A DNA stretch of 64,000 nucleotides from positions 21,092-85,091 of the forward strand of contig NZ_CABTZZ010000003.1 of the NCBI RefSeq assembly GCF_902489465.1, written 5' to 3'. The position numbers and the translations under genes were made by a program. This document shows positions 8,978 to 18,227 of this stretch, piece after piece. The notes below the pieces were generated by a model. That model was not told the DNA's origin. It ran no database searches and saw nothing but the letters and a program-made list of their open reading frames with translations. Numbering within the stretch: position 1 is the first letter of the stretch; every line of letters begins with the position of its first letter. This stretch comes from an uncultured Varibaculum sp. (lineage in GTDB: Bacteria; Actinomycetota; Actinomycetes; Actinomycetales; Actinomycetaceae).

Positions 8978-10261
8978 ATGATTGATATTCGTCAGTTGCG
9001 TGAGGATCCGCAGCCAGCAAAAGATTCCCTAATCGCCCGCGGGGATGATCCCGCGCGGATCGATGAAGTACTGGCCGCAGATGGGCTCCGACTCAAAAAA
9101 CAGCAAGAATTCGAAGCGATGCGCGCGGAGCAAAAAGCGCTGTCGAAGAGCATTGGGCGAGCTGAACCCAGCGAGCGGCCGCAAGTACTTGCCAAGGCGA
9201 AAGAGCTGGCAGCAAAAGTTAAAGAAGCCGAGGCCGAGGCGGGAGCAGCTTCCGCTAAAGCACAGGATCTCCTGGCGGCACTGCCCAATATCATCATTCC
9301 CGGGATTCCCTCCGGTGGCGAGGATGACTATGTAGTTCTCGCTCACCGCGGGCAGCCGATTCGAGACTTCGCAGCGGAGGGAATCAAAGTCCGCGACCAC
9401 CTGGAAATCGGAGAGATGCTGCAGGCAATCGACGTTAAGCGAGGCGCTAAAGTATCTGGCTCCCGTTTCTACTATCTACGAGGCATCGGGGCACGCCTGG
9501 AACTGGCGCTGCTTACCTGCGCCTGGGATTTGGCAGAGCAGCATGGATTTATTCCCATGACTACTCCCACCATGGTCACCCCCGATACGATGCGGGGAAC
9601 CGGTTTCTTAACCGAGCATTCCGAAGAAATCTACTACCTACCCGCCGATGACCTCTACCTGGTAGGTACCTCCGAGGTTGCCCTCGGTGGTTACCATGGC
9701 GGGGAAATCCTGGAACTAGGGGAAGCGCCTCTACGTTATTCCGGCTGGTCAGCCTGCTACCGGCGGGAGGCCGGGTCGCATGGAAAAGATGTGCGCGGAA
9801 TTATTCGGGTACACCAGTTCAACAAGGTAGAAATGTTCTCTTATTGCCGTCCAGAAGTATCTGAAGCGGAACACCAGCGCCTATTGGCATTGGAAGAGGA
9901 AATGTTGCAAAAAGTTGAACTGCCATATCGGGTAATCGATACCGCAGCTGGGGACTTGGGAACTTCAGCAGCCCGCAAGTTCGACTGCGAAGCCTGGCTG
10001 CCCAGCCAAGAACGCTACTTAGAGCTAACCTCTACCTCCAACTGCACCACCTATCAGGCCCGTCGCCTGGGGATTCGCTACCGGGACGAGAACGGAAAAA
10101 CTCAGCCGGTCGCTACTTTGAACGGTACTTTAGCCTGTACTCGTTGGCTGGTAGCTATCCTGGAGAATCATCAGCAAGCCGATGGGTCAGTGTATGTACC
10201 GCAGGCGCTGCGTCCCTACCTGGGTGGGAAAGAAATCCTGGAGCCAGTTCCGAACGCCTAA
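8978..10261 (+). CDS. serS: seryl-tRNA synthetase
   Basis: Charges tRNA-Ser with serine. Full length at 427 residues. The N-terminal long coiled-coil tRNA-binding arm (about 30-105, rich in K, E, A) is followed by the class II catalytic domain. Motif 2 is seen as YRREAGSHGKDVRGIIRVHQF, with its catalytic arginines, and motif 3 as NGTLACTRWLVAILEN. LTSTSNCTTYQARR is also typical of SerRS. A tRNA-Ser(UGA) gene lies about 2.4 kb downstream. Transcription is probably leaderless (see the -10 box at 8966). Confidence 0.97.
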   Translation: MIDIRQLREDPQPAKDSLIARGDDPARIDEVLAADGLRLKKQQEFEAMRAEQKALSKSIGRAEPSERPQVLAKAKELAAKVKEAEAEAGAASAKAQDLLAALPNIIIPGIPSGGEDDYVVLAHRGQPIRDFAAEGIKVRDHLEIGEMLQAIDVKRGAKVSGSRFYYLRGIGARLELALLTCAWDLAEQHGFIPMTTPTMVTPDTMRGTGFLTEHSEEIYYLPADDLYLVGTSEVALGGYHGGEILELGEAPLRYSGWSACYRREAGSHGKDVRGIIRVHQFNKVEMFSYCRPEVSEAEHQRLLALEEEMLQKVELPYRVIDTAAGDLGTSAARKFDCEAWLPSQERYLELTSTSNCTTYQARRLGIRYRDENGKTQPVATLNGTLACTRWLVAILENHQQADGSVYVPQALRPYLGGKEILEPVPNA

Positions 10262-10343
10262 ATCTGAGTGCAAAGCGTGAAAGGATTAACCCAGGGCGCC
10301 CTCGCGCATCCCGAGATAATTATTTAAAGGACGGAGAGATTCG

Positions 10344-11204
10344 ATGGCTGATTACCTGGAGTATCCTCAGGGAGATTATGTGCCTCAAGTAGTTGAGCGT
10401 GCCCTCGAGAGCTGCAGAAGCTATGGGGAAGATATTGCTACTGCCGCGGTAGTTCCAGAAAATGATTGTGCCCGCGTACAATTTATCGCTCTCCAGGATG
10501 GCCGCATCTGTGGGATCCCCGTTGCTCGCGAAGTACTAACGCAAGTACTGGGAGACTATGACTTGCATTTGCGGATTGCGGATGGCACCACGGTAACTGC
10601 GGGAACTCCAATTTTGGAACTGAGTGGTAATACTCGCGGCCTTTTGGAAGCCAGAGATCTTTGCCTCTGGTTCTTATCGCATCTGTCGGGGATCGCAACT
10701 AGGACCGCGCAGTGGGCGCAGGCACTTTCGCAGACGAAACTGGTAGTCAGGGATACTCTCTCGGTTACTCCCGGCTTAGGCGAACTCGAAAAATATGCGG
10801 TTAGAGTCGGGGAGGGGATGACTTCGCGCCTGGGGGTTGGTTCTTTCCCGCGGGTGACGGTGGAACATCTGAAATTGGGAACCGGCCTGGGAGACGTTAT
10901 CAACCACGTGCGTACGGCGGCCAAGGGTAAACCGATCGAGGTAGAAATAGATCGCCTGCAAGACTTAGATCCTTTGTTAAAAATGCGGGTTGACCTGGTA
11001 GCTTTGCAGGGATTCACCCCTGAACAGGCAGCCATGGCAGCTGATCACCGCCAGACAATTAATCCCGGAACCCTGCTGGAAGTCAGGGGGGATCTAGACC
11101 TGGAAGACGCCGGTGCATATGGCGATTCTGGAGTGGATTATGTGGCGGTGCCCGCTCTAACTGACACGGTTACCCCCGTGCGTCACCAGATGAGTTTTGT
11201 CTAG
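10344..11204 (+). CDS. NadC-like (quinolinate phosphoribosyltransferase family) protein with degenerate active site
   Basis: The 286-residue protein has the fold signatures of NadC/ModD: an N-terminal swapped domain with DGTTVTAGTPILEL, the helix LSHLSGIATRT, then an alpha/beta barrel with TPGLGELEKYAV and EVEID. The catalytic motifs deviate. RDTRKT of NadC is RDTLSV here (136-141), the NHR motif is TSR (160-162), and KDNH is TVEH (172-175). In NadC these lysine, arginine and histidine residues bind quinolinate and PRPP, so ordinary QPRTase activity is doubtful. nadA and nadB are not nearby. It follows serS by 82 bp and precedes the AGE-family gene by 46 bp, so it may be cotranscribed with the latter. 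It may be a re-purposed paralogue or a different phosphoribosyltransferase or pyrophosphorylase. Confidence 0.75.
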   Translation: MADYLEYPQGDYVPQVVERALESCRSYGEDIATAAVVPENDCARVQFIALQDGRICGIPVAREVLTQVLGDYDLHLRIADGTTVTAGTPILELSGNTRGLLEARDLCLWFLSHLSGIATRTAQWAQALSQTKLVVRDTLSVTPGLGELEKYAVRVGEGMTSRLGVGSFPRVTVEHLKLGTGLGDVINHVRTAAKGKPIEVEIDRLQDLDPLLKMRVDLVALQGFTPEQAAMAADHRQTINPGTLLEVRGDLDLEDAGAYGDSGVDYVAVPALTDTVTPVRHQMSFV

Positions 11205-11250
11205 TCTTTTTACCTGTCCCCAAAGAACACATCAACAAAGGAGCTGAACA

Positions 11251-12576
11251 ATGTTTTGGTTCGACTCAATCGAACATAATCGTTGGCTGTCTGCATGTTT
11301 GCAGGATTTGCTGGATTACGGGCGTAAATCAGAGGTCAAAACGGGGTTTGCCTGTCTAGATCGAAACGGCGAAGTCGATCTAGAACAGCCGATTCAGTTG
11401 TATCTAACCTCTCGCATGGTGCACGTGTTTTCTCTTGGGGTGCTGCTGGGGGTGCCCGGATGTCGCCGCTTGGTGGAGCACGGGATTCGTTGCCTCAACC
11501 AGTATTTCCGTGACCCCGATAACGGCGGATGGTTCGATGCCATTGAACACGAACTTGACCAGAACGGAAAGGCTATCCCTTATAAAGGACGTGAGGACAA
11601 ACGTTCCTACTCCCACGCATTTTTACTGTTGGGGGCGGCCTCAGCAACTGCAGCTGATCGCATCGGTGCCCATGAATTGATGCAAGAAGCTATTCGGGAT
11701 AACGATCTGCACTGGTGGGATCAGGAAGCGGGGATGGTGTGTGAAAGCTTCAATCGTGACTATTCTGTTTGCGAAGATTACCGGGGTCTGAACTCTAATA
11801 TGCATATGGTAGAGGCCTATATGCTGGTAGCCCAGGTTACTAATGACAGTAAATGGACGGAGCGGGCGATGCGGATTCTGGAGCGCGTTGCTCGGGTATC
11901 ACGTGAATATGATTGGCGAATCCCGGAGCATTATGACAGTGACTGGCAGCCGCTACTGGGATATAACCGGGATAATCCGCAGGAAACCCACCGTGCTTAC
12001 GGCTCTGATGTGGGGCACTCCTTCATGTTCTCGCGTCTAATGTTAGAGGCACGAGCCATGTTGAAAAATACCAAGAAAGAAGTACCTGAATGGCTCAGTG
12101 AAGCCGCAACCGAAATGTTTGAGCGGGCGCGCGAAGATGCCTGGAGGCGGGATGGGGCTCCCGGGTTTGCCTTCACCGTGGATTGGGAAGGCAAACCAAT
12201 AATCCGTGATCGCCAAGCCTGGGTGCAATTTGAGGCAATCGGTGCGGCAGTCACGCTATTGCGGGCAGCCCAACAAGAAGGTGCCTCAGCAGAAGTTGTA
12301 GACCATTATGAGCATTGCTATCGCGCCTGGCTTGATTTTGCCTATGAGCATTTTCTGGTGCGGGGCGGAAGAATTGTACATCGGCTTTCCTCGGAAAATC
12401 AGCCTCTGGATTTAGAGAATCAAAAACTGCGGGACAGTGTTTACCATGCCGTGCAAGCGGTGCTGTTGCCACGTCTGCCTTTGTCTCCTGCATTCGCAAT
12501 AGCTCTGGCGCAGGGGTTGCTGGATAAACCGCTGCCTGAGGAGCCTGACCGCAAGAAAAGATTTGGCGGATTTTAG
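11251..12576 (+). CDS. AGE-family aldose-ketose isomerase (YihS/mannose isomerase-like)
   Basis: A 441-residue (alpha/alpha)6-barrel sugar isomerase of the N-acylglucosamine 2-epimerase superfamily. Visible signatures are GGWFDAIE (about residue 92), KRSYSHAFLLLGAA (about 113-126) and LNSNMHMVEAYM (about 180-190), which carry the histidines and glutamate that line the active site in YihS and AGE enzymes. YihS-type members interconvert mannose, fructose and glucose or sulfoquinovose. GGAG lies about ten bases upstream of the ATG. It sits between the NadC-like gene and tRNA-Ser, upstream of lacZ, so a role in hexose catabolism is plausible. The precise substrate is not decidable. Confidence 0.82.
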   Translation: MFWFDSIEHNRWLSACLQDLLDYGRKSEVKTGFACLDRNGEVDLEQPIQLYLTSRMVHVFSLGVLLGVPGCRRLVEHGIRCLNQYFRDPDNGGWFDAIEHELDQNGKAIPYKGREDKRSYSHAFLLLGAASATAADRIGAHELMQEAIRDNDLHWWDQEAGMVCESFNRDYSVCEDYRGLNSNMHMVEAYMLVAQVTNDSKWTERAMRILERVARVSREYDWRIPEHYDSDWQPLLGYNRDNPQETHRAYGSDVGHSFMFSRLMLEARAMLKNTKKEVPEWLSEAATEMFERAREDAWRRDGAPGFAFTVDWEGKPIIRDRQAWVQFEAIGAAVTLLRAAQQEGASAEVVDHYEHCYRAWLDFAYEHFLVRGGRIVHRLSSENQPLDLENQKLRDSVYHAVQAVLLPRLPLSPAFAIALAQGLLDKPLPEEPDRKKRFGGF

Positions 12577-12632
12577 CTCTGGCGGTTAGCAACTGTAACA
12601 TGGGGCTTGTCCGTACGCTTTAGCGTAGGTCA

Positions 12633-12722
12633 GGAGAGTTGTCCGAGTGGCCGAAGGAGACGGTCTTGAAAACCGTTATACCCGCAAGGGTATCAAGGGT
12701 TCGAATCCCTTACTCTCCGCCA
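12633..12722 (+). tRNA. tRNA-Ser (anticodon UGA)
   Basis: Class II tRNA of 90 bases including an encoded CCA. The acceptor stem GGAGAGT pairs with ACTCTCC. The anticodon loop CTTGAAA is held by the stem ACGGT/ACCGT, giving anticodon UGA. The long variable arm TACCCGCAAGGGTA is typical of serine tRNAs, and the T-arm loop contains GGTTCGAATCC. Confidence 0.97.
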
Positions 12723-12790
12723 AATGTCGTTTACCTGCGGTTTTAATAACAAATATTCCCAGTATTCTTACGCTGGGGGTGGAGAAGCAG

Positions 12791-15700
12791 ATGCAGTTAA
12801 AAGTTCACCATCAAGACCTGCAGGTCTTGCACGAAAATACTCTCCCGGCGCGGGCCTACTATATACCGCTCTCGCCGCTACGAGCTGCCAAAGAAGAAAA
12901 CCGGGGACGTAACTTCAACTTAGAGCGCGAAGCCTCTGATCGTTTCCAGCTCTTGAATGGTGACTGGGACTTTGGGTATTACCCAAATCTAGAGGAGGTG
13001 CCCGCCGACTTTTTTGCCCCCGAGGCTGCGGCACTACCGGATAGGATACCCGTGCCTGGCTCCTGGCAGCATCATGGATATGACCAGCATCAATACACCA
13101 ACATTAACTACCCCTTCCCCTTCGATCCGCCGCATGTTCCCCAAAGCAATCCCGCCGGAGCCTATCGCTACACCTTTAACTATGAACAAGACCCGGAAGC
13201 TCCGGGTGCCACCTTGGTTTTTGAAGGAGTAGATTCCTGCTTCTACCTGTGGATGAACGGTAAATATGTCGGTTATTCCCAGGTGACGCACGCTCAATCC
13301 GCTTTTGATATCACTGAATATCTAATAGAGGGGGAAAACACCCTGGCGGTACTGGTTTTCAAATGGTGTGATGGCTCCTACCTGGAAGACCAAGACAAGT
13401 TTCGCACTTCCGGAATTATTCGTGACACTTACCTGTTGAAACGGCCGCTCTCGCATCTAAATGACTATTTTGTTACTACCGATTTGCAGGATAATCAGGT
13501 AGAAGTAGCCCTGCGTGCCAACTTTAGTGGCGAGGCGCTGGACATTACCGCCACCCTAAGCGGTACTGAGGGCGAGGTAGGCAGCTGCGTCCTCGAGCCC
13601 TTCGCGGATCCGCAGGGTATCTATACCCACTGCGCTAGGTTCACTGTCGAGAATCCCCGGCTGTGGCATCCGGGCGACCCCTATTTATATGACCTGGTAA
13701 TGGCCAGCGAGGCCGAAGTGATTACCGAAAAAGTGGGGGTACGGGAAGTTACGATCGAGGACGCGGTGCTAAAATTCAACGGCAGCCCCATAAAAATAAA
13801 AGGGGTAAATCGTCACGATAGCGACCCCGATTCCGGGCCGGTAGTGTCTATCGAGCATATTAAGCGGGATTTGCAGCTGTTGCGGCACCACAATATCAAC
13901 GCAGTCCGCACTGCCCACTATCCCAACTGTCCCCAGTTTTATCACCTGTGTGACCAGGCGGGATTTTATGTGATGAGCGAGGCCGATAACGAAAGCCACG
14001 GCACCCGCAACCGCCTGCTAAAGGACGAATCCGAAGAGAATATTTTGGAGCATTGGAACCATCCGATTGCCAATAATCCCGAGTGGATAGCGGCCACGAT
14101 GGATCGGATGCAGCTGTGCGTCCACTCGGAAAAGAATCGTCCCAGTGTATTATCCTGGTCAGCAGGTAACGAATGTGCTTATGGCTGTACCTTCGAAAAA
14201 TGCTTGGCTTGGGTAAAACAATTCGATCCCAGCCGGGTAACTCAATACGAAAGCGCGTTCTATCGGTCTACTGATCGCAAATATGACTACCAAAATATCG
14301 ACCTGTATTCACGGATGTACCCGCCGCTATCTGACATTGAGGATTATCTGGAAAAACTGGGAGACAAACCCTTCCTCCTAGTTGAATACTGCCACGCTAT
14401 GGGCAACGGCCCGGGCGACCTAGAAGAGTTCTGGGACAAAGTACGTTCCGACGCTCGCATGTGTGGCGGTTTCATCTGGGAGTGGTGTGACCATGCCGTA
14501 AGGGATAGTGAAGGGCATCTGCTTTACGGTGGCGATAGCGGCGAAGATCCCCACGATGGGAACTTCTGTGTAGACGGGTTGGTATCCCCAGAGCGGGTGC
14601 CTCATATCGGTCTGTTAGAAGCCAAGAATGTCTATCGCCCTTTGCGTTGTCAATATGATCAAGAAGGCGGAAAACTGCTGGTTACTAATACCGCCGACCA
14701 TCTAAACGCCGCCGGTTTTACCTCCTTACGCTGGGTAAAAGTGGTAGACGGGCAGGAAGAAAGCGGCACTTTGGAAGTGCCCAATTTGCCCGCTCATGAA
14801 ACGGTTGAGATTCCCTTGCGGTTAGAAGTACCCGCACAAGGTCGCTGCTACCTGCGGGTAGAAACCTATTTAACCCAGCCCTTAGCCTTCCTAGAAGCCG
14901 GGCATTTTCTGGGGTTCGACGAGTTCGCCCTCAAGAACCCGAGCCCGCACACTCCCCGTGCCCTGGAGCTATTAAAAGCGGATGCCGAGGGAGACGGGAC
15001 AGCTAAGATAACGGAAGATCCCCTAGAAATATGCGTTGCTAGGGGGGATTATAAATACCGCTTCTCGCGTCATACCGGCATGCTGACTGGGATTGAGCTA
15101 GGCGGAAAAGAACTATTAAAGCAGCCGGCTGAATTAAATATTTGGCGGGCTCCCACCGATAACGATATGTATATTCGTCCCCTCTGGGAGCGGGTGCGCT
15201 ATGACCGCGCCTACCCGCACGCGTATGAGATTCACGCCGATAATGAAGCCCGGGGCGCGGTGATCGGCGCCAAAGTGGCACTAGTGGCAAAAACCTTGCA
15301 GCCGCTGCTGAAGGCTCATATTGAGTGGATTATCAGGCTAGACGGAGTTTTGCAGGTAAACGCGAAGGTACGCCGGGATACCCAATTCCCCGAGTTGCCT
15401 CGTTTAGGGTTGCGTTTCTTCCTGGGCAAGTCTCTGAAACAGGCCACTTGGGCAGGGCTGGGTCCGCACGAAAACTATGTCGACAAGCGTCGTTCTAGTT
15501 GGCATGGACGCTTCGAATCACCAGTTTCCGATTTGTTCCAAAATTATTTACGTCCGCAAGAAAACGGATCTCGCTCAGATTGCGACTATCTGTGCCTTGC
15601 CGGAAAAGACCTGAAGATCGAGGTTGCCAGCGAGGAAGTATTTTCCTTTAACGCCAGTTATTACAGTCAAGAGGAGCTTACAGCTAAGCCTCATGACTAT

Positions 15701-15850
15701 CAGTTAACGGAAGCTGATAGCACCATCTTGTGTCTGGACCACCTGATGGCGGGGATCGGTTCGCAAAGCTGCGGACCGAAACTACTGGAAAAATATCGGG
15801 TTGATTTCGAGACCAGCACGTTCTCTTTCACTATCCGTCTTTCCAACTAA
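12791..15850 (+). CDS. lacZ: beta-galactosidase, GH2 (LacZ type)
   Basis: Hydrolyses lactose and other beta-galactosides. 1019 residues, the normal length of LacZ. The GH2 sugar-binding domain (PVPGSWQHHGYD, TNINYPFPFDPP) and immunoglobulin-like domain precede the TIM barrel. That barrel carries GVNRHDS, the acid/base glutamate in SWSAGNECAYG (about 460) and the nucleophile in LVEYCHAMGNGPGD (about 530). The C-terminal domain has the small-chain motif GLGPHENYVDK. The frame is open further upstream through the tRNA, but the ATG at 12791, preceded by GGTGGAG, is the sensible start and matches LacZ N-termini. It is convergent with galK, and together they form a lactose/galactose route. No lactose permease or regulator is in the window and there is no signal peptide, so the enzyme is cytoplasmic. 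Confidence 0.95.
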   Translation: MQLKVHHQDLQVLHENTLPARAYYIPLSPLRAAKEENRGRNFNLEREASDRFQLLNGDWDFGYYPNLEEVPADFFAPEAAALPDRIPVPGSWQHHGYDQHQYTNINYPFPFDPPHVPQSNPAGAYRYTFNYEQDPEAPGATLVFEGVDSCFYLWMNGKYVGYSQVTHAQSAFDITEYLIEGENTLAVLVFKWCDGSYLEDQDKFRTSGIIRDTYLLKRPLSHLNDYFVTTDLQDNQVEVALRANFSGEALDITATLSGTEGEVGSCVLEPFADPQGIYTHCARFTVENPRLWHPGDPYLYDLVMASEAEVITEKVGVREVTIEDAVLKFNGSPIKIKGVNRHDSDPDSGPVVSIEHIKRDLQLLRHHNINAVRTAHYPNCPQFYHLCDQAGFYVMSEADNESHGTRNRLLKDESEENILEHWNHPIANNPEWIAATMDRMQLCVHSEKNRPSVLSWSAGNECAYGCTFEKCLAWVKQFDPSRVTQYESAFYRSTDRKYDYQNIDLYSRMYPPLSDIEDYLEKLGDKPFLLVEYCHAMGNGPGDLEEFWDKVRSDARMCGGFIWEWCDHAVRDSEGHLLYGGDSGEDPHDGNFCVDGLVSPERVPHIGLLEAKNVYRPLRCQYDQEGGKLLVTNTADHLNAAGFTSLRWVKVVDGQEESGTLEVPNLPAHETVEIPLRLEVPAQGRCYLRVETYLTQPLAFLEAGHFLGFDEFALKNPSPHTPRALELLKADAEGDGTAKITEDPLEICVARGDYKYRFSRHTGMLTGIELGGKELLKQPAELNIWRAPTDNDMYIRPLWERVRYDRAYPHAYEIHADNEARGAVIGAKVALVAKTLQPLLKAHIEWIIRLDGVLQVNAKVRRDTQFPELPRLGLRFFLGKSLKQATWAGLGPHENYVDKRRSSWHGRFESPVSDLFQNYLRPQENGSRSDCDYLCLAGKDLKIEVASEEVFSFNASYYSQEELTAKPHDYQLTEADSTILCLDHLMAGIGSQSCGPKLLEKYRVDFETSTFSFTIRLSN

Positions 15851-15911
15851 GTAAAAGGACAAGAAAGACCTAGCGGAAAAGAAATATCCAAAACGTTATA
15901 AGACTGTCGCC

Positions 15912-17213
15912 CTAATCGACTCTGCCGGCTGCTGCGGAGGGCAAGGCGCTAAGGAAGCGGGGTTGGTTAAAACCAGCCTCGGCGAAAGCGTCTAGTACGG
16001 CACTGGCAGTTGCCGCAAGCTGGTCGCTGCGAACCAGGGCGATAGCGCACCCTCCGAAGCCTCCTCCCGTCATCCTGGCTCCATAGGCGCCGGCCTTCCG
16101 GGCTGCTGCCACCGCAACATCTAGTTCTTTGCAGGTAACTTCGTAGTCGCGTCGTAAGGATTCGTGGGAGGCGTCTAGCAACTTGCGCCATTGATCTAGA
16201 TCCGCGCCCGCCTCTAAAAGTTCACACAACCGTTGGCAGCGAGCAATCTCGGTAAGCACATGGCGTACTCGCGAAACCTGCTCCGCGTCCTTCAATTTAT
16301 CCAGCTGCGATTGCACCCAAGAGGGAGGATAGTCTGCAGCTTCTAAGTCGGTCAGGTTATCGGAGGGTGCAATACTCTTCGGTACCAGCTCACCAAGTTC
16401 TTTCACCCCCAAAACCCGGGCAGCCTCCTCACAGGCAGCTCGGCGTGCCCCGTACTGTCCATCAGCAAGATCATGGGAAGTGCAAGTATCAATCACCAGT
16501 AAGGACAGTCCCAAAGCTGGCAAATCAAAAGGATGGGAACGAGCTTGCCAAGTGGCACAATCCAGCTCTAGCACGCAGTCTTTTTCGCACAGCATCGAGG
16601 CCGATTGATCCAGACCTCCGGTAGGAGCCCCAACATAGCGGTTCTCAGCTACCTTTCCCGCCTCTACCAGCAGTTTTCTTCCCTCAAAGCTTCCTGCCAG
16701 CCCCAGCGAAGCCAGGTCATCAATACCCACCGCGATCGCACATTCTAAAGCCGCGGAAGAAGACAGGCCGGCGCTTAAGGGAACACTGGAAGCTATCGCT
16801 ACTTCTAACCCCGGTACTTTCTGCGCTAGTTCTCGCGCTTTTTCTGGGTGACCGTTATCTTCAAGTACCCGTTTCAACCCCAAGATCACGCCCCCGACAA
16901 AAGCACCGGAGCCGCTAGCGGGATAGTTTTTTGCTAACTCTAAAAGGCTGTGAACGCTTAGCTGCGGGAAGTCTTCCGAAATAATTTTGAGCTGATCGTC
17001 CTCACGTACCCGCAGGGCCACATAGATAGCGTGGGGGAGGGCGAGGGGCAGTGCCTTCCCGCCATTGTAGTCGGTGTGTTCCCCGATTATATTGACCCGT
17101 CCAGGAGCCCGCCAGACCCCCATCGGTTTCGTTGCAAAGGTTTCCTCGAAAAGCTCTCGAGCTCTGCGCGCGCCCTCTTGCGGATCATACGCGGGGATAA
17201 ATTCCGGTTTCAT
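15912..17213 (-). CDS. galK: galactokinase
   Basis: Phosphorylates galactose to galactose-1-phosphate, the first step of the Leloir pathway. 433 residues of the GHMP kinase family. The galactokinase signature GRVNIIGEHTDYNGG is near residue 40, the phosphate-binding PLSAGLSSSAALE near 145, and GGLDQSASM and the C-terminal GARMTGGGFGGCAIAL motif are present. The ATG at 17213 starts MKPEF. galT and galE are not in the window. Position next to lacZ (convergent, 61 bp apart) fits use of galactose released from lactose. Confidence 0.96.
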   Translation of the reverse strand: MKPEFIPAYDPQEGARRARELFEETFATKPMGVWRAPGRVNIIGEHTDYNGGKALPLALPHAIYVALRVREDDQLKIISEDFPQLSVHSLLELAKNYPASGSGAFVGGVILGLKRVLEDNGHPEKARELAQKVPGLEVAIASSVPLSAGLSSSAALECAIAVGIDDLASLGLAGSFEGRKLLVEAGKVAENRYVGAPTGGLDQSASMLCEKDCVLELDCATWQARSHPFDLPALGLSLLVIDTCTSHDLADGQYGARRAACEEAARVLGVKELGELVPKSIAPSDNLTDLEAADYPPSWVQSQLDKLKDAEQVSRVRHVLTEIARCQRLCELLEAGADLDQWRKLLDASHESLRRDYEVTCKELDVAVAAARKAGAYGARMTGGGFGGCAIALVRSDQLAATASAVLDAFAEAGFNQPRFLSALPSAAAGRVD

Positions 17214-17288
17214 GGTTGCGTTAGAACCTTTCTATTTGGCCTGGCGTCAACCAGTCTACCTTGCAGATAACCCCCGCAGGGAGGGTTT

Positions 17289-18215
17289 CTAAAATAGCAG
17301 CCGAGACAGACGCTGGCGCGCCAATTTCACTGCCTCGGGGTTGCGAGACAGGCGGAATAGTTCCAGAAGCCGTTCTCGGTACTCGTCGCGCTCCTCGTCA
17401 GCAGACTTTGCAATCAGGGACAGCAATAGATCGAAAGCTTGCGGTTCATTACCGGCTTGGAAAAAACGATCCGCCAAAACTAGAGGATCGGAGTCGTCTT
17501 GGCCTTCTTCAGTCTGCAAACGCTGCGCAATAGATACTTTGTCCACCAGTGCCTGATAGCGGGAGGAGTCTTCGGGGCGGTTCCGCAGTAGCTTTTGCGC
17601 CTGCTTCATAGCCTCTGCATATTCGCCTGCTTCGACCAACGCTTCCACCGCTTTTTCTTCTTCACTTCGCGGATCTTCCTGGCCCGAGTCAGCTTCTCCT
17701 GCCATGACGCCGGTCAGTCCTGCCTGCCCAGCAATCTGTAAGACTTGATCGATCAGCGGTTTAATCTGGGCCTTGGGCTGCGCCCCTTGGAAAAGAGGGG
17801 CAGGTCTACCCCCGATCAGCGCCACCACCATTGGGATGGATTGCGCCTGGAATGCCTGCGCTAACTGCGGAGAATCATCCACATTGATTTTCACCAATTG
17901 GAATCGTCCCTGATATTCGCGCGCCAGTTCCTCTAGAATCGGGCCGAGCTGTTTGCAAGGTCCGCACCAGGGAGCCCACAAATCGATGATTACCGGCACT
18001 TTAAGTGAGGTTTCAGCGACTTCCTCAAAAGTGTCATCGCCAGCGTCGCGAATAAAAGGACCTGCAATCACGGCACCGCCATTTTGTTTTAGCCTGCCCC
18101 CACCATTAGCTGGAGCTTTGCTTGCGGTAGGATTATCCGTCAATCCTGGTTGAGAATCCGTTGCAGTCTTAGCAGCAAATTGGGATAAATCTACTGCTCC
18201 ATGTGTTTGTGCCAA
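17289..18215 (-). CDS. thioredoxin-TPR co-chaperone (YbbN/CnoX type)
   Basis: 308 residues: a low-complexity N-terminus (1-60), a thioredoxin domain (about 65-165) with an intact WCGPCK redox motif, then helical TPR-like repeats (about 205-305) rich in A, E, L and R. This thioredoxin plus TPR order is that of YbbN/CnoX proteins, which protect client proteins and bind chaperones. Unlike E. coli YbbN, the CxxC motif is complete, so thiol-disulfide exchange is possible. The start is a TTG at 18215 with AAGGA upstream; the competing ATG is out of frame. It lies 12 bp downstream of the lipoprotein gene and is probably cotranscribed with it. Confidence 0.85.
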   Translation of the reverse strand: MAQTHGAVDLSQFAAKTATDSQPGLTDNPTASKAPANGGGRLKQNGGAVIAGPFIRDAGDDTFEEVAETSLKVPVIIDLWAPWCGPCKQLGPILEELAREYQGRFQLVKINVDDSPQLAQAFQAQSIPMVVALIGGRPAPLFQGAQPKAQIKPLIDQVLQIAGQAGLTGVMAGEADSGQEDPRSEEEKAVEALVEAGEYAEAMKQAQKLLRNRPEDSSRYQALVDKVSIAQRLQTEEGQDDSDPLVLADRFFQAGNEPQAFDLLLSLIAKSADEERDEYRERLLELFRLSRNPEAVKLARQRLSRLLF

Positions 18216-18227
18216 TCGAAACCATCC

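Noticed and set aside
12647..12790. N-terminal extension of LacZ reaching into tRNA-Ser
   Set aside because: The open frame overlaps the tRNA gene and gives residues unlike LacZ; the ATG at 12791 has a ribosome site and a LacZ-like N-terminus.
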